Source: Steromphala cineraria
Taxonomy: Eukaryota > Mollusca > Gastropoda > Trochida > Trochidae
Direction: 5' to 3'
DNA length: 64,000 nucleotides
NCBI GenBank assembly: GCA_916613615.1
Contig: OU744730.1
Span: forward strand, 23,128,406-23,192,405
The notes below the pieces were generated by a model that made no database searches, was not told the DNA's origin, and saw only the letters and a list, made by a program, of their open reading frames with translations. Shown in pieces: positions 1 through 13,159 of this stretch; positions within the stretch are counted from its first letter, which is position 1, and the number at the start of each line of letters is the position of its first letter. A program made the translations under genes and the position numbers.

Positions 1-824
1 GTACATGTACATGTCTTGTGAAGAATTATGCACATTTTCAGTATTCAGGAAAGGATACTTTTGGTTTTGTGTTCAAACGCACAAAATGCTGTGCTTAAAA
101 CGAAATCTCGCATTGTTTTTAGCACGAAATGTTCGACATTTTAGTAATTGATAAGGAATTTGAATTTGGGTAAGAAATGTTGTCGATATAATGTATTATA
201 TTTGTTATAAACTCGATGACATAAACTGATAGCAAAAGTGTTCTGCTATCTCGCCTAGTTAATATGATTTCAAATCGATGGCTTTTTTTAAAAAGCGGCT
301 TTCTCGCAAACATGTAAAGATAACCATTCAAATTGTTATTATAAAGATAAGTAAGTTGACTCTGGAGGAAAGATGGCAATATCTTTTGGTTGTATTTATC
401 ACCAGGAGATTGAGTAATATTGCGATATGCATGGTGGCGTTTCTTTTGGACACTTGTTTGGTATAATGCAGTCCCGCATAAAACGAATTGTTATGATTGA
501 CATATGTAATCGACATAAAATTTGCATCTGTGATGAACTGCATATATATTGCATGACAAGCACCTATCTGATTGAGGTTTTGTGATGAGAAGATCAAACA
601 GATGCAGTGCGATGTTCTTGGGTGAAAAGAATATTTGATGATCAAGAATGTGTTTTCCAGGCAATTTTCCCTGATCTCAAGTCACATTTAAAATGATGAA
701 CTACAGTAAGTACGTCAACAAAATCTGGTACATATATAAATACAAGCAATATATTTATTTTTAAGTGATTAAAGATCTTCAACAAAAAGCACAATGACAA
801 GTAAAAAAACATTGATTGTTAAAC
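1..824. other. AT-rich intergenic DNA
   Basis: The window opens with a short palindromic GTACATGTACATGT run, a motif that recurs near 17951. The rest is AT-rich, with only short stop-bounded frames on both strands. I see no domain signature, splice-consistent exon or RNA gene here. Confidence 0.5.
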
Positions 825-1262
825 CAGTGCGATATAAATCGACCATGTTCTGAGGAATAAATGTTTTAAAAATATTGACTGTAACAGGAATTGAACATGT
901 TCTATTAGGAAGCTTCCCCTCCACAAGGTATGAATACAGCTACCGTACATGTACTTACAATTTATTGTAACCAGTTATGGTAGACCAAACCTAGTAATCC
1001 GAGATCCAATGAAATTACCGTTTTGAGTAGCAATTAGCGGTGATCATGTATAACGATTGGTACTCTGGAGTCATCTGCCCCTATTTGATATCAAACAAAT
1101 TTGCAAGAGCCTTTGCGATTGGCTAATGAGCTTAAGTAAAAAACATCGGCGTTGGGGTCAGACGATAATAAATGAAAATATTGACTCGATTGAGTAAAAA
1201 CATAGATAGTCAATATTTTTATTATTTTATTCCTCAGAACATGGTCGATTTTATTCACACTG
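825..1262. mobile_element. CA...TG inverted-repeat MITE (CAGTG-ended)
   Basis: The two ends are inverted copies: CAGTGCGATATAAATCGACC at the left, and CAGTGTGAATAAAATCGACC when the right end is reverse-complemented. The match continues through ATGTTCTGAGGAATAAA. The 438-bp interior has no coding capacity. The termini resemble those of the element at 13923 (CAGTCTGATTAAAATCGACC). The flanking 9-mers do not match, so either the target duplication has decayed or the borders are slightly off. Confidence 0.75.
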
Positions 1263-3209
1263 ATTCTACAACATGAAATAGGTTGGTTGTCTCTCTGACA
1301 AACATTGATATCAATTGTTTAAAATTTCCAAAGGCTCGCATAATACAAATTTCATTCCTATTTTATGATATTAATGATACGGAAACATACTCGGTTAATA
1401 TTTTCTATTTACATACATTTAAGTGTTCTCCAATTCTTTTACAGTCTATAACTATGACGCCATTTTGCCACATTTTGTGATAAATGAGGATAGGTATGAA
1501 TCGTTCCTTGACGATGTAATGTATTGAAGACAGGATGTGTTCATACGACATATTCCACCAAGAGGGTGAAAACATATATTGATAATGCTTAACACCGAAA
1601 AGGAAACATTCTTAAGGCTTCATCATCAGGACAGAGAAACGTTTCTCGCGCCAGAACTTGACAGGATTCTTCAAGGGAACATGTTCATCAAACAGCTGAT
1701 TCACTATGAAAGTTGAAGGAACCTACTTATCTGACGATTAGGATGAGGTGTGAAGAAGAAGCCATGCAAAGATGCGCAATTCTTTTGAAACGTCTATACG
1801 CCAGGAAAGTTACAGTCAACTTTTCCACTAGAACATGGAAAAATTATTTCACGTCAGTGGAGAGGGACTTTGTCAACTTACCAACTTACAAATGGCGTGG
1901 ATAAGATAAGTCAGTCGCGTATACAATAAACAAATAATTCTAATGATCATGCATGGGGACGTTTTTATGAATTCAAGATGTCGAAGTCAATAATAACCTC
2001 ATATTCGTTTCTTTCATCAGACTCCCCGGAACACACAGCCAGCTGATCGTGTTTAGTCTTGCTGATACATGTACATTTAAATGTGATGATAAGATCAATG
2101 TCTCGCTGTCTCTGTTTACTTATAGGTATATGAAGGTATTAAATGGACAATGACTGTTATTGAATCGACCTACATGTGGCCTCAACCAGACAGATTTACT
2201 ACATTGATCACGAATGATCAGAAAGTTGGGTTATGACGGCCATGTTGATTGAACTATATATAATTCGTTTGATGTCTGCCTGTTTGACATCCTCCTAAAT
2301 CATACTGCTTAAGACATTGGAGTCAGAGATGAAGTGGAATATCAATGTAGATCATTATAGAAGAGAATGGTCCTATTTTATGACCCTAAGAATATACATT
2401 GCCATGTTTACATGACAATACAGATATACACAAGGGAAAATCGCGGCCAAATGTCCCATCAATCAATCACGATGATATTTACATAAAAATAACTTAACTG
2501 CATAACTTGACCCCTGTCTTCTGACTGATACATGTGGATGTGTATTCATCTTTTTTAGAACAAAACAAACAAGATAAGTTGTATATCTGTTTGCTTTATC
2601 AATATAGGTACTGACAAATACAATTTGGACAAATTGCACGGTCCTCGTTTGAGAAATATAACAGCCAGACTACATGTACTCAAACTAATGATTAAATTGG
2701 TCTCAATTAGTAACAAACACACTTTCCTTAATAAAGGTTATTCTGTCCTCTATATACACATGTACTCAGCGGAAAAATAATTTTCTTTAAAAGTTATTTC
2801 AAAAAAACTCATACGACAGCTGAACAAGACATACGAGGAAATGTCATCAGGGAAATAAGCCTCACATGAAAGCTCAATAAGATTTCAGAGGAAACGGCAA
2901 CAAGCAATGCATCATGCATGATCAGTTAAGGACCAAGGCATGCAAGTAGTGAAGTGTCTACAACACATTTCCGGGACTCAGAGATGTGTCTGAAACTTTA
3001 TTATCAGTCCATTACATTATTTCCATCGCTAATTTATACTGGCGTTGGTTGTCGGTTATTTCCTTAGCTCATGTCTACTGGCGTTTGGTGTCTGAAATGA
3101 TCTATGTAAGGATTTGATAGTCTGATTAACATTGGTCATGCATTCGATTTAGTGATGTCTGCCCTAGGGTCGGTAAATCGTCTTGTGTATACTGGTAGAA
3201 GCTTTGAAT
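1263..3209. other. Intergenic DNA, no supported gene
   Basis: A 63-codon open frame at 1713-1904 (+) has mixed composition but no recognisable domain and no splice-linked partner. The segment around 2880-3010 is a diverged relative of 8880-8990 (shared CATGCATGATCAGTTAA-like and ATTTCCRGRAYTCA-like stretches), so it belongs to the local duplication network. Confidence 0.4.
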
Positions 3210-3214
3210 TGTTC

Positions 3215-3215
3215 A

Positions 3216-3250
<35 letters not shown>

Positions 3251-3345
3251 AACATTTGTATAGCGCCAATATCCAGCTGAGAGAGCGCTGCTCAAAGGCG
3301 CTTTGGTTTTCCCTCGATCATTGGATATCAGTCTTCCTGACACTA
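3215..3345 (+). repeat. (TAC)n microsatellite joined to a GCGCC repeat end
   Basis: About 36 bp of perfect TAC/ACT trinucleotide runs from 3215 to 3250. It is followed directly by a non-simple segment containing TATAGCGCCAATATCCAGCT and GCTCAAAGGCGCTTTGG. The arrangement looks like the 3' tail of a dispersed element that ends in a microsatellite. The parent family cannot be named from this copy alone. Confidence 0.6.
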
Positions 3346-4520
3346 CTTTTACCATCTCTACTCCCGGGGGAGCATACAACACGTGTGTGACGTTTTCTAT
3401 TTCGGCTTTGTTTTTTTATTGCATACAATCTCAATTATAAAACATTAATAATGGTTTCATTTTAATGAACAGTAATGTTAGGCTTAAAGCGTAAATAAAT
3501 GGCTAGCATTCGACCATTTAGACTTTAGCCCAAAAAAAACCTTATCAGGCACTTCATGCACTTAAAATTCTCTTATATCTTTTTAATCGACCGCTTAAAT
3601 TATCTTGAAAGACCTCGCCATAGTATAATCTAATATTGCAAGGATAAACGCTGATGAGGGTGAAGAGAATGCTTAAAAATGGTATTGAATGTGGCTTAAG
3701 TAAGAGCACAACTATCATATGTACTGAAGTTAGTTCATGTTATTCTCGTTTACTAGCATCTTCAACATGAACATGCCAAACTAATATATCTACTTGTAAT
3801 GAAAGTCTAAAAATGGCCATATAAACATCACGTCCAATGTACATGTAAGACCTTCTGCAGCCTACCAACCAATAATTGCCTTCGTGCTTGCTCTAAATGA
3901 CATTTCAAAATATGTTTGAGTTCATGGTTCACAAATCTAATTACACCTGTTTAAAGTCACACTACACTAAAAGCATTGAAGAGTCATTTACAGAAACATC
4001 CAATACTTACCGATTAAATACTACTTCATCATTCATCATTCATCTGCTTAAATGACATTCGACCATATACAAAGAAGACGATTCTATAATATTACCTAAC
4101 TTAAACGTTAACAAATAGTTGATGCACCGAGAGTGATTTCAAACTACTGTAGTGCCTCATACAAATGTGAAATATTAAACGAAGTGACATTTAGAATAGC
4201 TAATTAATCGTATCCAATAACATATATACTACCTTTTACATCTAGACAAATGACAATATTTGATTTGTTAAGTACCTCATTTGAATTAAACTATCAATAA
4301 CCAAAGTTGTTCCATCTTTCTATGCATTGTTAAAATAATGAAACATATTGATCAAAACCTTTTCAAGATCCAATTCAATTAGTTATCTTCTGCATTGTTA
4401 CCATCTGTCCTATGAAATCACGACTACAATGTATCTTGAAAATCTTAAACCACTGGTTCATCAGGAGAAGGGTAAACTAATGTCAGTCGAGGTGAACATA
4501 TACATAAGGAAAATAAACTG
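3346..4520. other. AT-rich intergenic DNA
   Basis: No open frame of useful length, no RNA signature and no clear repeat ends were seen in this stretch. Confidence 0.4.
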
Positions 4521-4529
4521 AAAGTATTG

Positions 4530-4853
4530 CAGTCTGAGTAAACTTTGCCTCAAGAATACGCACTACACTTCCATATTGAGCCGATCTAGATGCGGTAACG
4601 GTTCGCGTCAGCCAACCTTTTGGGGACCTATGACCCTCCAATCAAACGAGAGATGGCCAGATAGATTTATCCAATCATAAAGTGGCTACATATTTGTATG
4701 TTTGAAATTAAAACGTTATGTGCGAATGCAGATGATCAGATGAGCCCTGATTGGTCAATTCGATAGGTAGGCTGACGCGACTTGTTACTGCATCTACATA
4801 GATTCAATATGGGAGTGTAGCTAGTATTATTGAGGCTAGGTTTACTTAGACCG
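4530..4853. mobile_element. CA...TG MITE with 9-bp target duplication (diverged copy)
   Basis: The left end is CAGTCTGAGTAAACTTTGCC and the right end reverse-complements to CGGTCTAAGTAAACCTAGCC. The inverted match extends about 100 bp inward, including GCGTCAGCC near each shoulder. The flanking 9-mers AAAGTATTG (4521-4529) and TAAGGAGTG (4854-4862) match at 6 of 9 positions, as expected of an old target duplication. The element at 29059-29324 is the same family with perfect flanks. No coding capacity; 324 bp. Confidence 0.85.
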
Positions 4854-4862
4854 TAAGGAGTG

Positions 4863-5609
4863 GGAAATCTTAATGTGCTCATTGGTATTTATTTTACTTT
4901 GGATTTATCATGTAAGACATTTCGCCTGACAACTATCAGGATTTGCAAATTTAAATATGAAGACGTACATTATGTAGTAGTATTGATAAATCGGACACAC
5001 AGAAATACTTAAAGTGACCATAGTTGATATGAACACATTGAAATAAAAGAAGCGAGTCTTTACTTCCCCCGAGTGTCAGTGTAGATATACTACAGCAATA
5101 TTATATATTTCCAATATGAAATATGTTACATATATGAGGGTATATTTTCTGATTTGTCCATAATACATTCGATTCTTTGACATATTGTCATACCAAGTTT
5201 TGTATTAGCTTCACAGCACAGTGACTCAACTACATCCAGAATGAGGGATACATGATAATGGATTGGTTAGGATTTCACAAATTATTATGTCCTCATTACT
5301 AATTTCAAAGAAACCAATTTAATTGATTTTCATACGTCAAGTATGCATTTACAAGACTTATAATACATCATTGTAAACTATTTATGACACAAGGAATCTG
5401 AACATTTGAATGTCACCTTATGATATGCCCTTTCGTGATCAGGATCGTGAAAGTATCAGGTATCAGGTATCATTTAAGGTAAATATATGTTTATGCACAT
5501 ATATGATACTGGTTATTACAATTCAATGGCTTACATACGAACATGGTTTTTATCATATGCATGCTTATAAATACAGAGATTTTGAATGTACGATACACCA
5601 GGGCATATA
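4863..5609. other. Intergenic DNA
   Basis: AT-rich, with a short 66-codon frame at 5410-5610 that contains a local direct repeat (RYQV-like codons around 5455-5470) but no domain. I find no supported feature. Confidence 0.35.
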
Positions 5610-5610
5610 A

Positions 5611-5664
5611 CCTGTATCAGCCCGTCGTCAAGAGCAAAACCCTGTATCAGCCCGTCGTCAAGGG
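5611..5664 (+). repeat. 30-bp direct repeat, about two copies
   Basis: CCTGTATCAGCCCGTCGTCA occurs at 5611 and again exactly 30 bp later at 5641. The core TGTATCAGCCC is shared with the arms of the foldback at 6025-6172, which suggests a common repeat source. Confidence 0.7.
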
Positions 5665-6024
5665 ACTTGAACCTGGAACCCTAGGCAACGAACACAAAAA
5701 ATAGATCGAAGTCGCGAAGAATTTAGAGTTGTCTCCCTTTGTACAGCTGTCGTTTGAACGTGGCCGACATCGAGATGAAAACGCTGCAGTCACTTGCGGA
5801 TAGGATTTGTCAGTTTGATTATTACTTTGATACAACCATTCTTACCAGTTTGGAAATTCAACCAGAGAGAAAATGAACTCAAAAGTCGCAAGAGGCGTAG
5901 GCTCGGGAGCTAAATGTTTATTGGTATTGTGTTAGTTATCCAAACGGATAAAATCAGCCACATGTTAATGTTATGAATTAAAGTTTCAAAATGTTACAAT
6001 TATATTTGTAGTTTGTTTGGTAAG

Positions 6025-6172
6025 TATATATGATAAAAATAGCATGATATGGGTATTTTAACATCACATTCTGTATCAGCCCTCAGTATCAGATAAGCTC
6101 TCGGGCTGAAATTGGGGTCTCGGGCTGATACCGAATGTGATATGAAAATACCCATAAAATACTATCTATATA
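6025..6172. repeat. Foldback inverted repeat
   Basis: The left arm (ATGGGTATTTTAACATCACA then TTCTGTATCAGCCC) is mirrored on the right (GGGCTGATACCGAATGTGAT then ATGAAAATACCCAT). About 50 bp of arm surrounds a short loop. The element is non-coding and looks like a short MITE or snap-back element. Exact termini and a target duplication could not be fixed because the flanks are AT-rich. Confidence 0.75.
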
Positions 6173-7062
6173 TTATATATTATATGTCATGAATAAAACA
6201 ATGAATCATCCCAAATCATGAATGGGTGAACTTTTATATGCATTAATATACTATGTTTAGTAAATAATATTCTATTCTCATTGAGAGCATTATAAAATGA
6301 CCAGCGAATAAAACCCTGAAGACCTGTTGAACAATTAACATCATAGGATCTCTACATGTCATGTCACAAGGAAAGTTAATTCAGAGTTGTTTTTTTGTCC
6401 ATTATCTGTTATCGAATCAAGATTTTGTTTTTGGAATTAAGGTTTGATTAAGGTCTAAGTAGTGTATTTTGTTTATGCATGGTGTTGATCTGTTACAATA
6501 TATATATATATCTCATCTGAAACCTGATGCAGAAAAGAAGTAACACTGATCACAAAGATGTTTTCTCATGTTTAGAATTAGTTCCATTTGATTAAGATAA
6601 GGATAAGTTTCGAGTTTACCATTTCAGTTTTCTTACCATGCATATTCGCTTACACAATGGATGACAATATTGAATAGAGTTACATGTTTCAATATCAATA
6701 TTTGTAACATTGTCACGTTGCATATGGCATTTGGTTTACTGTGTTTATTCGCAAATATAGTGTCAATACTTGAATGAGTTGAAATGTTTATTCTGTAAAA
6801 AGTATTTCGCAATGGGCAGACATTAAAACTTTCTGTATTATTTCAGTAGCCTTTCTTTTTCTAAGTTTGCATTTGTATCAATAGCAAAATGTTTTCAGAA
6901 AAAAAAGAGTAACTGTAAAACCTAATTCGTTTCATAGTGCCTGTTGAATAAACAAACCAATTAAACGTTTTTCAAGATTATTCCAGTCATTAAAACTATC
7001 TTATGCCCAATGAAATAACTATCACAATTCCTCTGAATTCTTAAGGAACAAGTAATCCATCT

Positions 7063-7215
7063 AAAAGGTTAGATCTGGATGCAATTTCGAGGTGATTTGC
7101 GATTAGAACTACAAATCATGTTGAACCGTCTGTAAGCCACGACAAGCCTACAGAGCTGATTTATTATCATCCAGGCTGCACAGATTACATTCGATCACTG
7201 GAGTTACCAGGAGCC
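7063..7215 (+). repeat. Diverged duplicated segment, copy 1 of 3
   Basis: The stretch with GATCTGGATGCAAT, GGTGATTTGCGATTAG, ACTACAAATCA and ACAGAGCTGATT reappears in the same order at 21955-22105. A weaker version lies at 9241-9410 (GTGATTACGACAACAAAT, CTGCACAGATTACATT). No coding potential. It is one anchor of the local duplication network. Confidence 0.7.
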
Positions 7216-8006
7216 AGACATGATCCTCTTTTGCTTTGTAATAGTGATCAGAACAGTGCAATGGGGTCATGGTGTACTATCATCAAATGGCCATGACTTT
7301 TATCATATGTATATCATATTTTCAATAGTCAAATACAAAAGTAGATCATTCATCAATGATGACATACGTTTACTGAGAGAATTAAAGACATTCGAAAGAT
7401 TGACTTAGCACAGTGGCCAAATCAAATTCAGATATCATTCATTGCAATTTACACAAACTAAACATAACTTTATCATTTACAAACTTTAACTTTATGAAAA
7501 ACAAGGGTTCCTGACTGATTTCATCTAAACAAATATTTTTCAGCTCGAAGTGTATATTTTGAATTCCTTCGTAATTCATTTTGGCATATTTCTGTAAGCA
7601 AGTTTAATCTTAAAATTATAGAATTTCTTTAAATAGACCTCGTCGTGAGCATATTTGAAAGGCAACGTTATTTGTATCTGATATATCTCTGCACAGAACA
7701 CACTACGTGAATTGAAAAGCTCCTTGAGTTTTGATAATTAAGGCTTTTAAAAATCAACCACGTTGTGAAGGAAAACCCTATGAATGCGCTAGCTGTTGTT
7801 ACTATTGTTAGGTATAACATGTTGTATAAGATGTGCTCACATACAGGAAGTTTGGAACATTTATCCGTTTTTTTCCTTTATTTCATTTTGTTTATTATCT
7901 GACTTCAAACTACCAATATTAACATGTTATATTAACATGTACCACTCAAAATTAATCACAACATACATTCATGAGAAGAAACAAACATCATTTCAAAACC
8001 TTGACA

Positions 8007-8370
8007 TTAAAGGGGCAGTAGCACGTTTTTTGATAATTTTATATTTTTAATATTTAACTGATAATTGTAAGTTAATGCTAAATGTATTATTTTGACAGTG
8101 TCAAAAATCTCATTAGACAAGCCAATCATCCATAGTCAGAGGACAAAATATGAAGATTAACATAAAATCCATTGGCGGCCATTTTGTGTGAACACCTTTA
8201 ATTCATTTTGTGTAAGAAAAAGGAACCGCATGGCTAGACTTTACGTTATATATTTGAATTAATACTGCTTCATTTAGTTTAAATACATTGTCTTTCATTT
8301 GGAACCATTAATTTTCATTTTCCTGACATCATCTTATATTCCCCCTAAAAACGTGCTACTTCCCCTTTAA
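8007..8370 (+). mobile_element. MITE family A, copy 1 (TTAAAGGGGCAGTAGCACG ends)
   Basis: The left end TTAAAGGGGCAGTAGCACG is mirrored at the right end by CGTGCTACTTCCCCTTTAA. The 364-bp non-coding interior includes TCATCCATAGTCAGAGGACA. Five more copies occur at 11993, 18677, 47088, 51701 and 61947. The flanks are TTAA on both sides, suggesting a piggyBac- or Kolobok-type TTAA target, although TA cannot be excluded because left-flank bases vary among copies. Confidence 0.92.
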
Positions 8371-10009
8371 AAGAAGTAAAAATGAATGTGTTTCTTTTTG
8401 GTTTAATCTTGATGCAGCTGCAAGATGTGAGAAGGATCTCCCTCCTTATTCAGCTATTTTGATTCGTGCAACAAAATCAGATTTTATGGATTTCATGAAA
8501 TCAAATGAATTAAAAAGCATATACAACCAGAATATTACCAGATATAAACACGGTTTACTATCTCAGATAAGTGCTTATTTGATAAAATCTTGACAATAAA
8601 AACAATGGAAATCTTGAGAACATAAACACAGGGAACTTCTATACATTGATTTTACCAACCACTATCTGGCATATGTGCTTAGGGCGTTTGGTTATAGATA
8701 ATACACCCACCAATAACAAAAGGAGCTTCTTTGTTACTTTAAACATATTGAATCTGACAAATATAACATGGAGATTGTTTACCCTACTTTATCATTTAAC
8801 AAATAAAACAAAAAACGTTGTAATTTTTTTACAACGGTCATAATCTTCTGATGTGAACCAAACATGCTATGACACTTGCACTTGCAAGGAAACGTCTATC
8901 ATCACGCATGACCAGTTAATATAGAAGCCATGCTGTTATTAGAGAGCTTTTACACAGATTTCCAGAATTCACAGAATTTATGGTTCACGCAACAAGGTCA
9001 ATGTGTAAATGTTGATTTGCATCGGACATTTGGTTTAATGTGTGTGATTTTTCAAGAGGTAGTGACTTTTCTGTATAAATGTTTTCGTTAAAGAAATTTC
9101 CTCTCGTAAGTTACAATTTATATTTGCCTAATACTTTAAATAAACAAAGCTACTGAAAGTTTTATGTTTTTACCACATGAGATAACTGTCTAATGTGCTA
9201 TAAAATGACTATCATAATTTATCTTCAAATTTGATTACCAAGGAACCATCTGAGAAAGGAATTATTCTATCATGATTTGTGATTACGACAACAAATAAAG
9301 TTGGGATTTCTGTGAGCCGAGGGAATCCAATAGAGATGATTAATTCAACAAGACTGCACAGATTACATTACATTACTTTTGAGTTATCAGGGGCTTAACT
9401 TGATCCTTGATGAGCTTAAAGAGCTGCTTGATAGCACAGATTACATTGACAGGGTAACAGAGTTACAGGGGCAAGACTCAATGCTTTTAACTTTGTTCTG
9501 ATAATATTAGCCCATAAAAGGACGTTCTGATAATGCTTAAAATGCAACATGATCAGCACATCAGTGATACGATAAGGTTGCCCTGTAATAAAATATTTAT
9601 GATTTTCTGTACTCGTAGTTAATAATTTGTCCATAAATATCAAATATAAGGAGTTCATATTATGGCATTGATCGAAATTTAATGCAGCATATCATTTATT
9701 GCAATTTTATGTTAAATATATTATATATGAATGTTGGATACTTGTAATTCCTAACTTTGAGGAGAACAAAAATATCAGAATTTTTTCATTTGCTAAGATG
9801 TGCCACGCAAAATCATTTTGAACAAAATCACTTATTTAATATGTACATGTAAAGCTTTTTGACCCTAGGCTGTATTAACGATACGATTTCATTTACTTTT
9901 CTTCCTCTTATAATAAAAGTATATTGAATAAATAGAATGATGAATTCTGTAATCTTATGAAACTGAAGGGTAAAAAAGAAGCCAAGTGCCCGAATTTTTA
10001 TTTTACATA
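8371..10009. other. Intergenic DNA with duplicated blocks
   Basis: No gene was recognised. The segment 8880-8990 resembles 2880-3010, and 9241-9410 resembles 7063-7215 and 21955-22105 in order and wording, so this stretch is partly made of diverged local duplicates. The remaining sequence is AT-rich with no signature. Confidence 0.45.
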
Positions 10010-11549
10010 TATACCCTTCAAAAAAAGAAACGCATAGTATATTTTGAAATTTTTGAACTTATGTAAAAATTAATATAACAATAAAACTGTCATATTTCTT
10101 CTCTGAACGTAATCCTAACATGCTTATTTACCACTTCCGTGCAAAAACGGAGACATTTGAGCGATTTCGTTCTTTAAAGAAGCAATTGAAAACAGTTTTT
10201 TGAAACCTCTGCTTAGGAAAATCTGTTTATCAATAACAACATGTCGAAAGCATAAAATCATGTGGAACTAATACAAAACAAAAGGTAAATATGGTTTCAA
10301 TCTTTTTATTCTTTGAACATGAAAATTAGGATAAATATAAGCAATGCCAAAGTGGCGAAAATCGGAAACATCGCCGTACGTCAAATTAAAACTTTAGTTT
10401 CAAAATCTGCTGTCGTTTAAAATTAGAATGATAAAAGGAGCACACTATTTAGTCATATTTAGTCGTTCCCTGCAGAACGATTTTCGACAAAAAGAAGCCA
10501 ATATTTGTGAGAGAAAGAGTGCTATCAAAGCAAAAATTATATACATCCGGGTCAAGTACGTGTGTCATCGCCTTCTTACAGCAATACAGATTACATAACA
10601 GATACATGTTTTGTGAAAAAAAAGTCGACAAAACTTTAGGGAGCCGTTTCCCTAAAGTGGATATTCGACCAAGAGAGCTAGTTATCGGCCCTGTTTTTTG
10701 GAAACTTTGAAATGTTCAATCGCCGTCAATGGTGTTTTAAACCTCTAAAGGGTTCATCTTTTAATCTTTAGTAAAGTCTGGTTTGTTGATCATACTCACT
10801 ATCATCCAAAATTGTGAGATGAAAAACAGCGTTTCTCAGTATTGTTTACTTTCTGAAAATTAAAAGTTGGCCTATAATTTTATTTGAAAGATCAACAGAT
10901 TTGGTTGAGACGGTGTTATAATGTAAGTTACTATATCAAGCACACAAGATCTTCTTAATTCGTTGTTTTAAGAGATTTTGACTGATAGTCTGAACATCAA
11001 CAACATTCACGAATGTCAAATGCATCCGGTTTTTGGTCTGACATGGGGAGTTTTGCGTTCCATTATATACAGAAATCCGCTTGACATACGTCTTTGTCAA
11101 GATCAAGGTCAAAGTCCTTCACTAACTCCCTCAGACACAAGATCAAAACCCCTATGTAACGTATATGTTATGAACTTTAAAAACGTGCACGTCAACGTCA
11201 TATTACGTTTTAGACACTTCACCTTCGGGCCATCACAATGCGGGAAGGGTGGAGAAGAACTTTGTAAAGGAGACTTTTTTACCTTTTGCATTCATTGCCA
11301 GAAATATGTCAATCAAGAATTGCTCTATATTATAACAAAACAATAAACTGAATTTAGCGCCAAATTTTAGATAAATAACACACAAGAACAGAACAAAAAC
11401 TGATGTCAACGTGTTTGCCAACACTTTGGCTACAGCCTTGTTAAATTTCACCTACTCACCATTGAAAGTATGTGATATTTTTGCTCTCAACTAAATGTTA
11501 ATATATTCTAAGAAAAATGATTCATGCGTTTCTCTTTTTGAAGAGTATA
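10010..11549. mobile_element. Tc1/mariner-sized element, non-coding or decayed
   Basis: The left end TATACCCTTCAAAAAAAGAA followed by ACGCATAGTAT is mirrored at the right by ATGCGTTTCTCTTTTTGAAG followed by AGTATA, giving about 27 bp of inverted terminal repeat beginning and ending in TA. The 1540-bp span fits a Tc1/mariner transposon. The short frames inside (for example 10978-11346 +, 122 codons) show none of the QDDNAxPH or NPIE motifs of such transposases. It is therefore probably a decayed or non-autonomous copy. Confidence 0.6.
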
Positions 11550-11992
11550 CATAACATTTCCCATAAATACCATTCAATCAAGTCACAATTGTTAAACAAA
11601 TGTCACGAAGAAATTTTAAATGATAACGTTACAAGGAAGTTTTGATCATTTCAACGAAAAGTATCCTTTAATCGATATGCAAAGAAATGAATTGAACAAA
11701 GTAAAAACAAAAGTTATTAACTTTTTTACTAAGAAGATTTTTGTTTGATCTAGGTTAGATGCCATAATATAATCTGTAAAGCTTAAAATATTACATGAAC
11801 ATGTTTACACAAAGTAACTTATGATATTACAAATGATATAACAAATAACGACAAACTAAGGTTTGTTAAGACATCACTAGCATGTCGAAACACAAAACGG
11901 TTTACAAATGTAATTACGAATTTCAAATGATTGTTCATAAAAGTGTATCATATGTGACAATGTTAGTTTTCGATCTGAATTTATTTCAATAA

Positions 11993-12355
11993 GTAAAGGG
12001 GCAGTAGCACGTTTTTAACAATTTTATATCTTAAATATTTCTCTGATAATTGGAAGTTAATGCTAAATGTAAAATTTTGATATTGTCAAAAATCTCATTA
12101 CACTAGCTAATCATCCATAGTCAGAGGACAAAGTATGAAGATTCACATACAATCCATTGGCGGCTAATTTGTGTGAACACCTTTAGTTCATTTTGTATAA
12201 GAAAAAGGAATTGCATGGCTAAACTTTACGTTATGTAGTTGAATTATTACTCCTTCATTTAGTTTACATACATTGTCTTTCAAATAGAACAATTACTTTT
12301 CATTTTCCTGACCTCACCTTAAATTACCCCTAAAAACGTGCAACTGCCCCTTTAA
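11993..12355 (+). mobile_element. MITE family A, copy 2
   Basis: Same family and orientation as the copy at 8007. The left end is GTAAAGGGGCAGTAGCACG and the right end mirrors to TTAAAGGGGCAGTTGCACG. It lies inside a diverged duplicate (11.8-13.1 kb against 22.8-23.6 kb) whose partner lacks it at the corresponding point near 22970, so it inserted after the duplication. Confidence 0.9.
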
Positions 12356-12570
12356 GCCATGTGTTCCTGATCGATTATGGTTTAAAACACGTCCTAATGG
12401 ATATGCCAGGACGTCGGAAACATTACATTAAATAATGCAAAATCTTCTCAGTAGGAGATCACTTTGATCTATGCAGATGGCATCTGAAACCCACATTATT
12501 CTTAAACTGTATTTCGCATCAAACACACATTTTGATTCGTTAAATTTATTGTTTAGTTGTAAACAAAACA

Positions 12571-12682
12571 TATCTGATTTAGTATTATATTGCTCACATA
12601 TCTGATTTAGAATTATATTGATCACATATCTGATTTATTAGTATATTGCTCACATATCTGATTTAGTATTATATTGCTCAAA
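12571..12682 (+). repeat. 28-bp tandem repeat, four units
   Basis: The unit TATCTGATTTAGTATTATAT followed by TGCTCACA starts at 12571, 12599, 12627 and 12655, an exact 28-bp period with few substitutions (one unit has TTATTAGTATATTG). It is a short minisatellite and is not coding. Confidence 0.85.
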
Positions 12683-12774
12683 TATACAAGTTATTGGGAA
12701 AAGAAGCATATAACTTCACATCCTGTGTTTTTATAATTTTTACAGTTACGCTTTCATCCTCATTCTCGAGTTAC

Positions 12775-13110
12775 TGTATGAAACAACCTGTATGTAAGCT
12801 GATGTTAGAAAAAAATGTGATGTGATGTGAAAAAAGTTTGATTTTAATGTTTGATAAGAGACAGAAAATTTAGTTATCATCAGTATACTTTAGAGAATGA
12901 CTTTACACACATTATAACAAATATAACTGACTTATTTTTAAGTTTAACAAAACTTAATCACTGAAACACTATCACTAAAATTCTGAAAAGTTATGAAAAG
13001 TTATTTTTATAAGATTTCATTTTCTAAACTCATTTTCTTTTGTATTATAAAATTACTTTCTGACACACTTCCTTGTTGCCCTCAAATGTTCATCGATGTC
13101 TTGAAAAGAG
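12775..13110 (+). repeat. Diverged duplicated segment paired with 23255-23540
   Basis: Collinear words shared with the partner include AGTTATCATC, TTTAGAGAATGACTT/TTGGAGAATGACTT, ACACTATCRCT, GAAAAGTTATT and TTTCTGACACACTYYTT. The upstream parts 11.8-12.0 and 22.8-22.96 kb also align (GATAGTTTTGGATCTGAATA-like). No open frame is conserved between the two, so this looks like duplicated non-coding DNA. Confidence 0.7.
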
Positions 13111-13159
13111 ATGCCAACTGATGTAAGCCTGGAAAGAAGCAGCTTTAGATCCAGAGCAC

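Noticed and set aside
3215..3250. CRISPR-like or other meaningful array
   Set aside because: A simple trinucleotide microsatellite; there are no spacers.
10978..11346. 122-codon open frame inside the mariner-sized element
   Set aside because: No QDDN, NPIE or helix-turn-helix words appear in this frame or its neighbours; it is not recognisable as a transposase.
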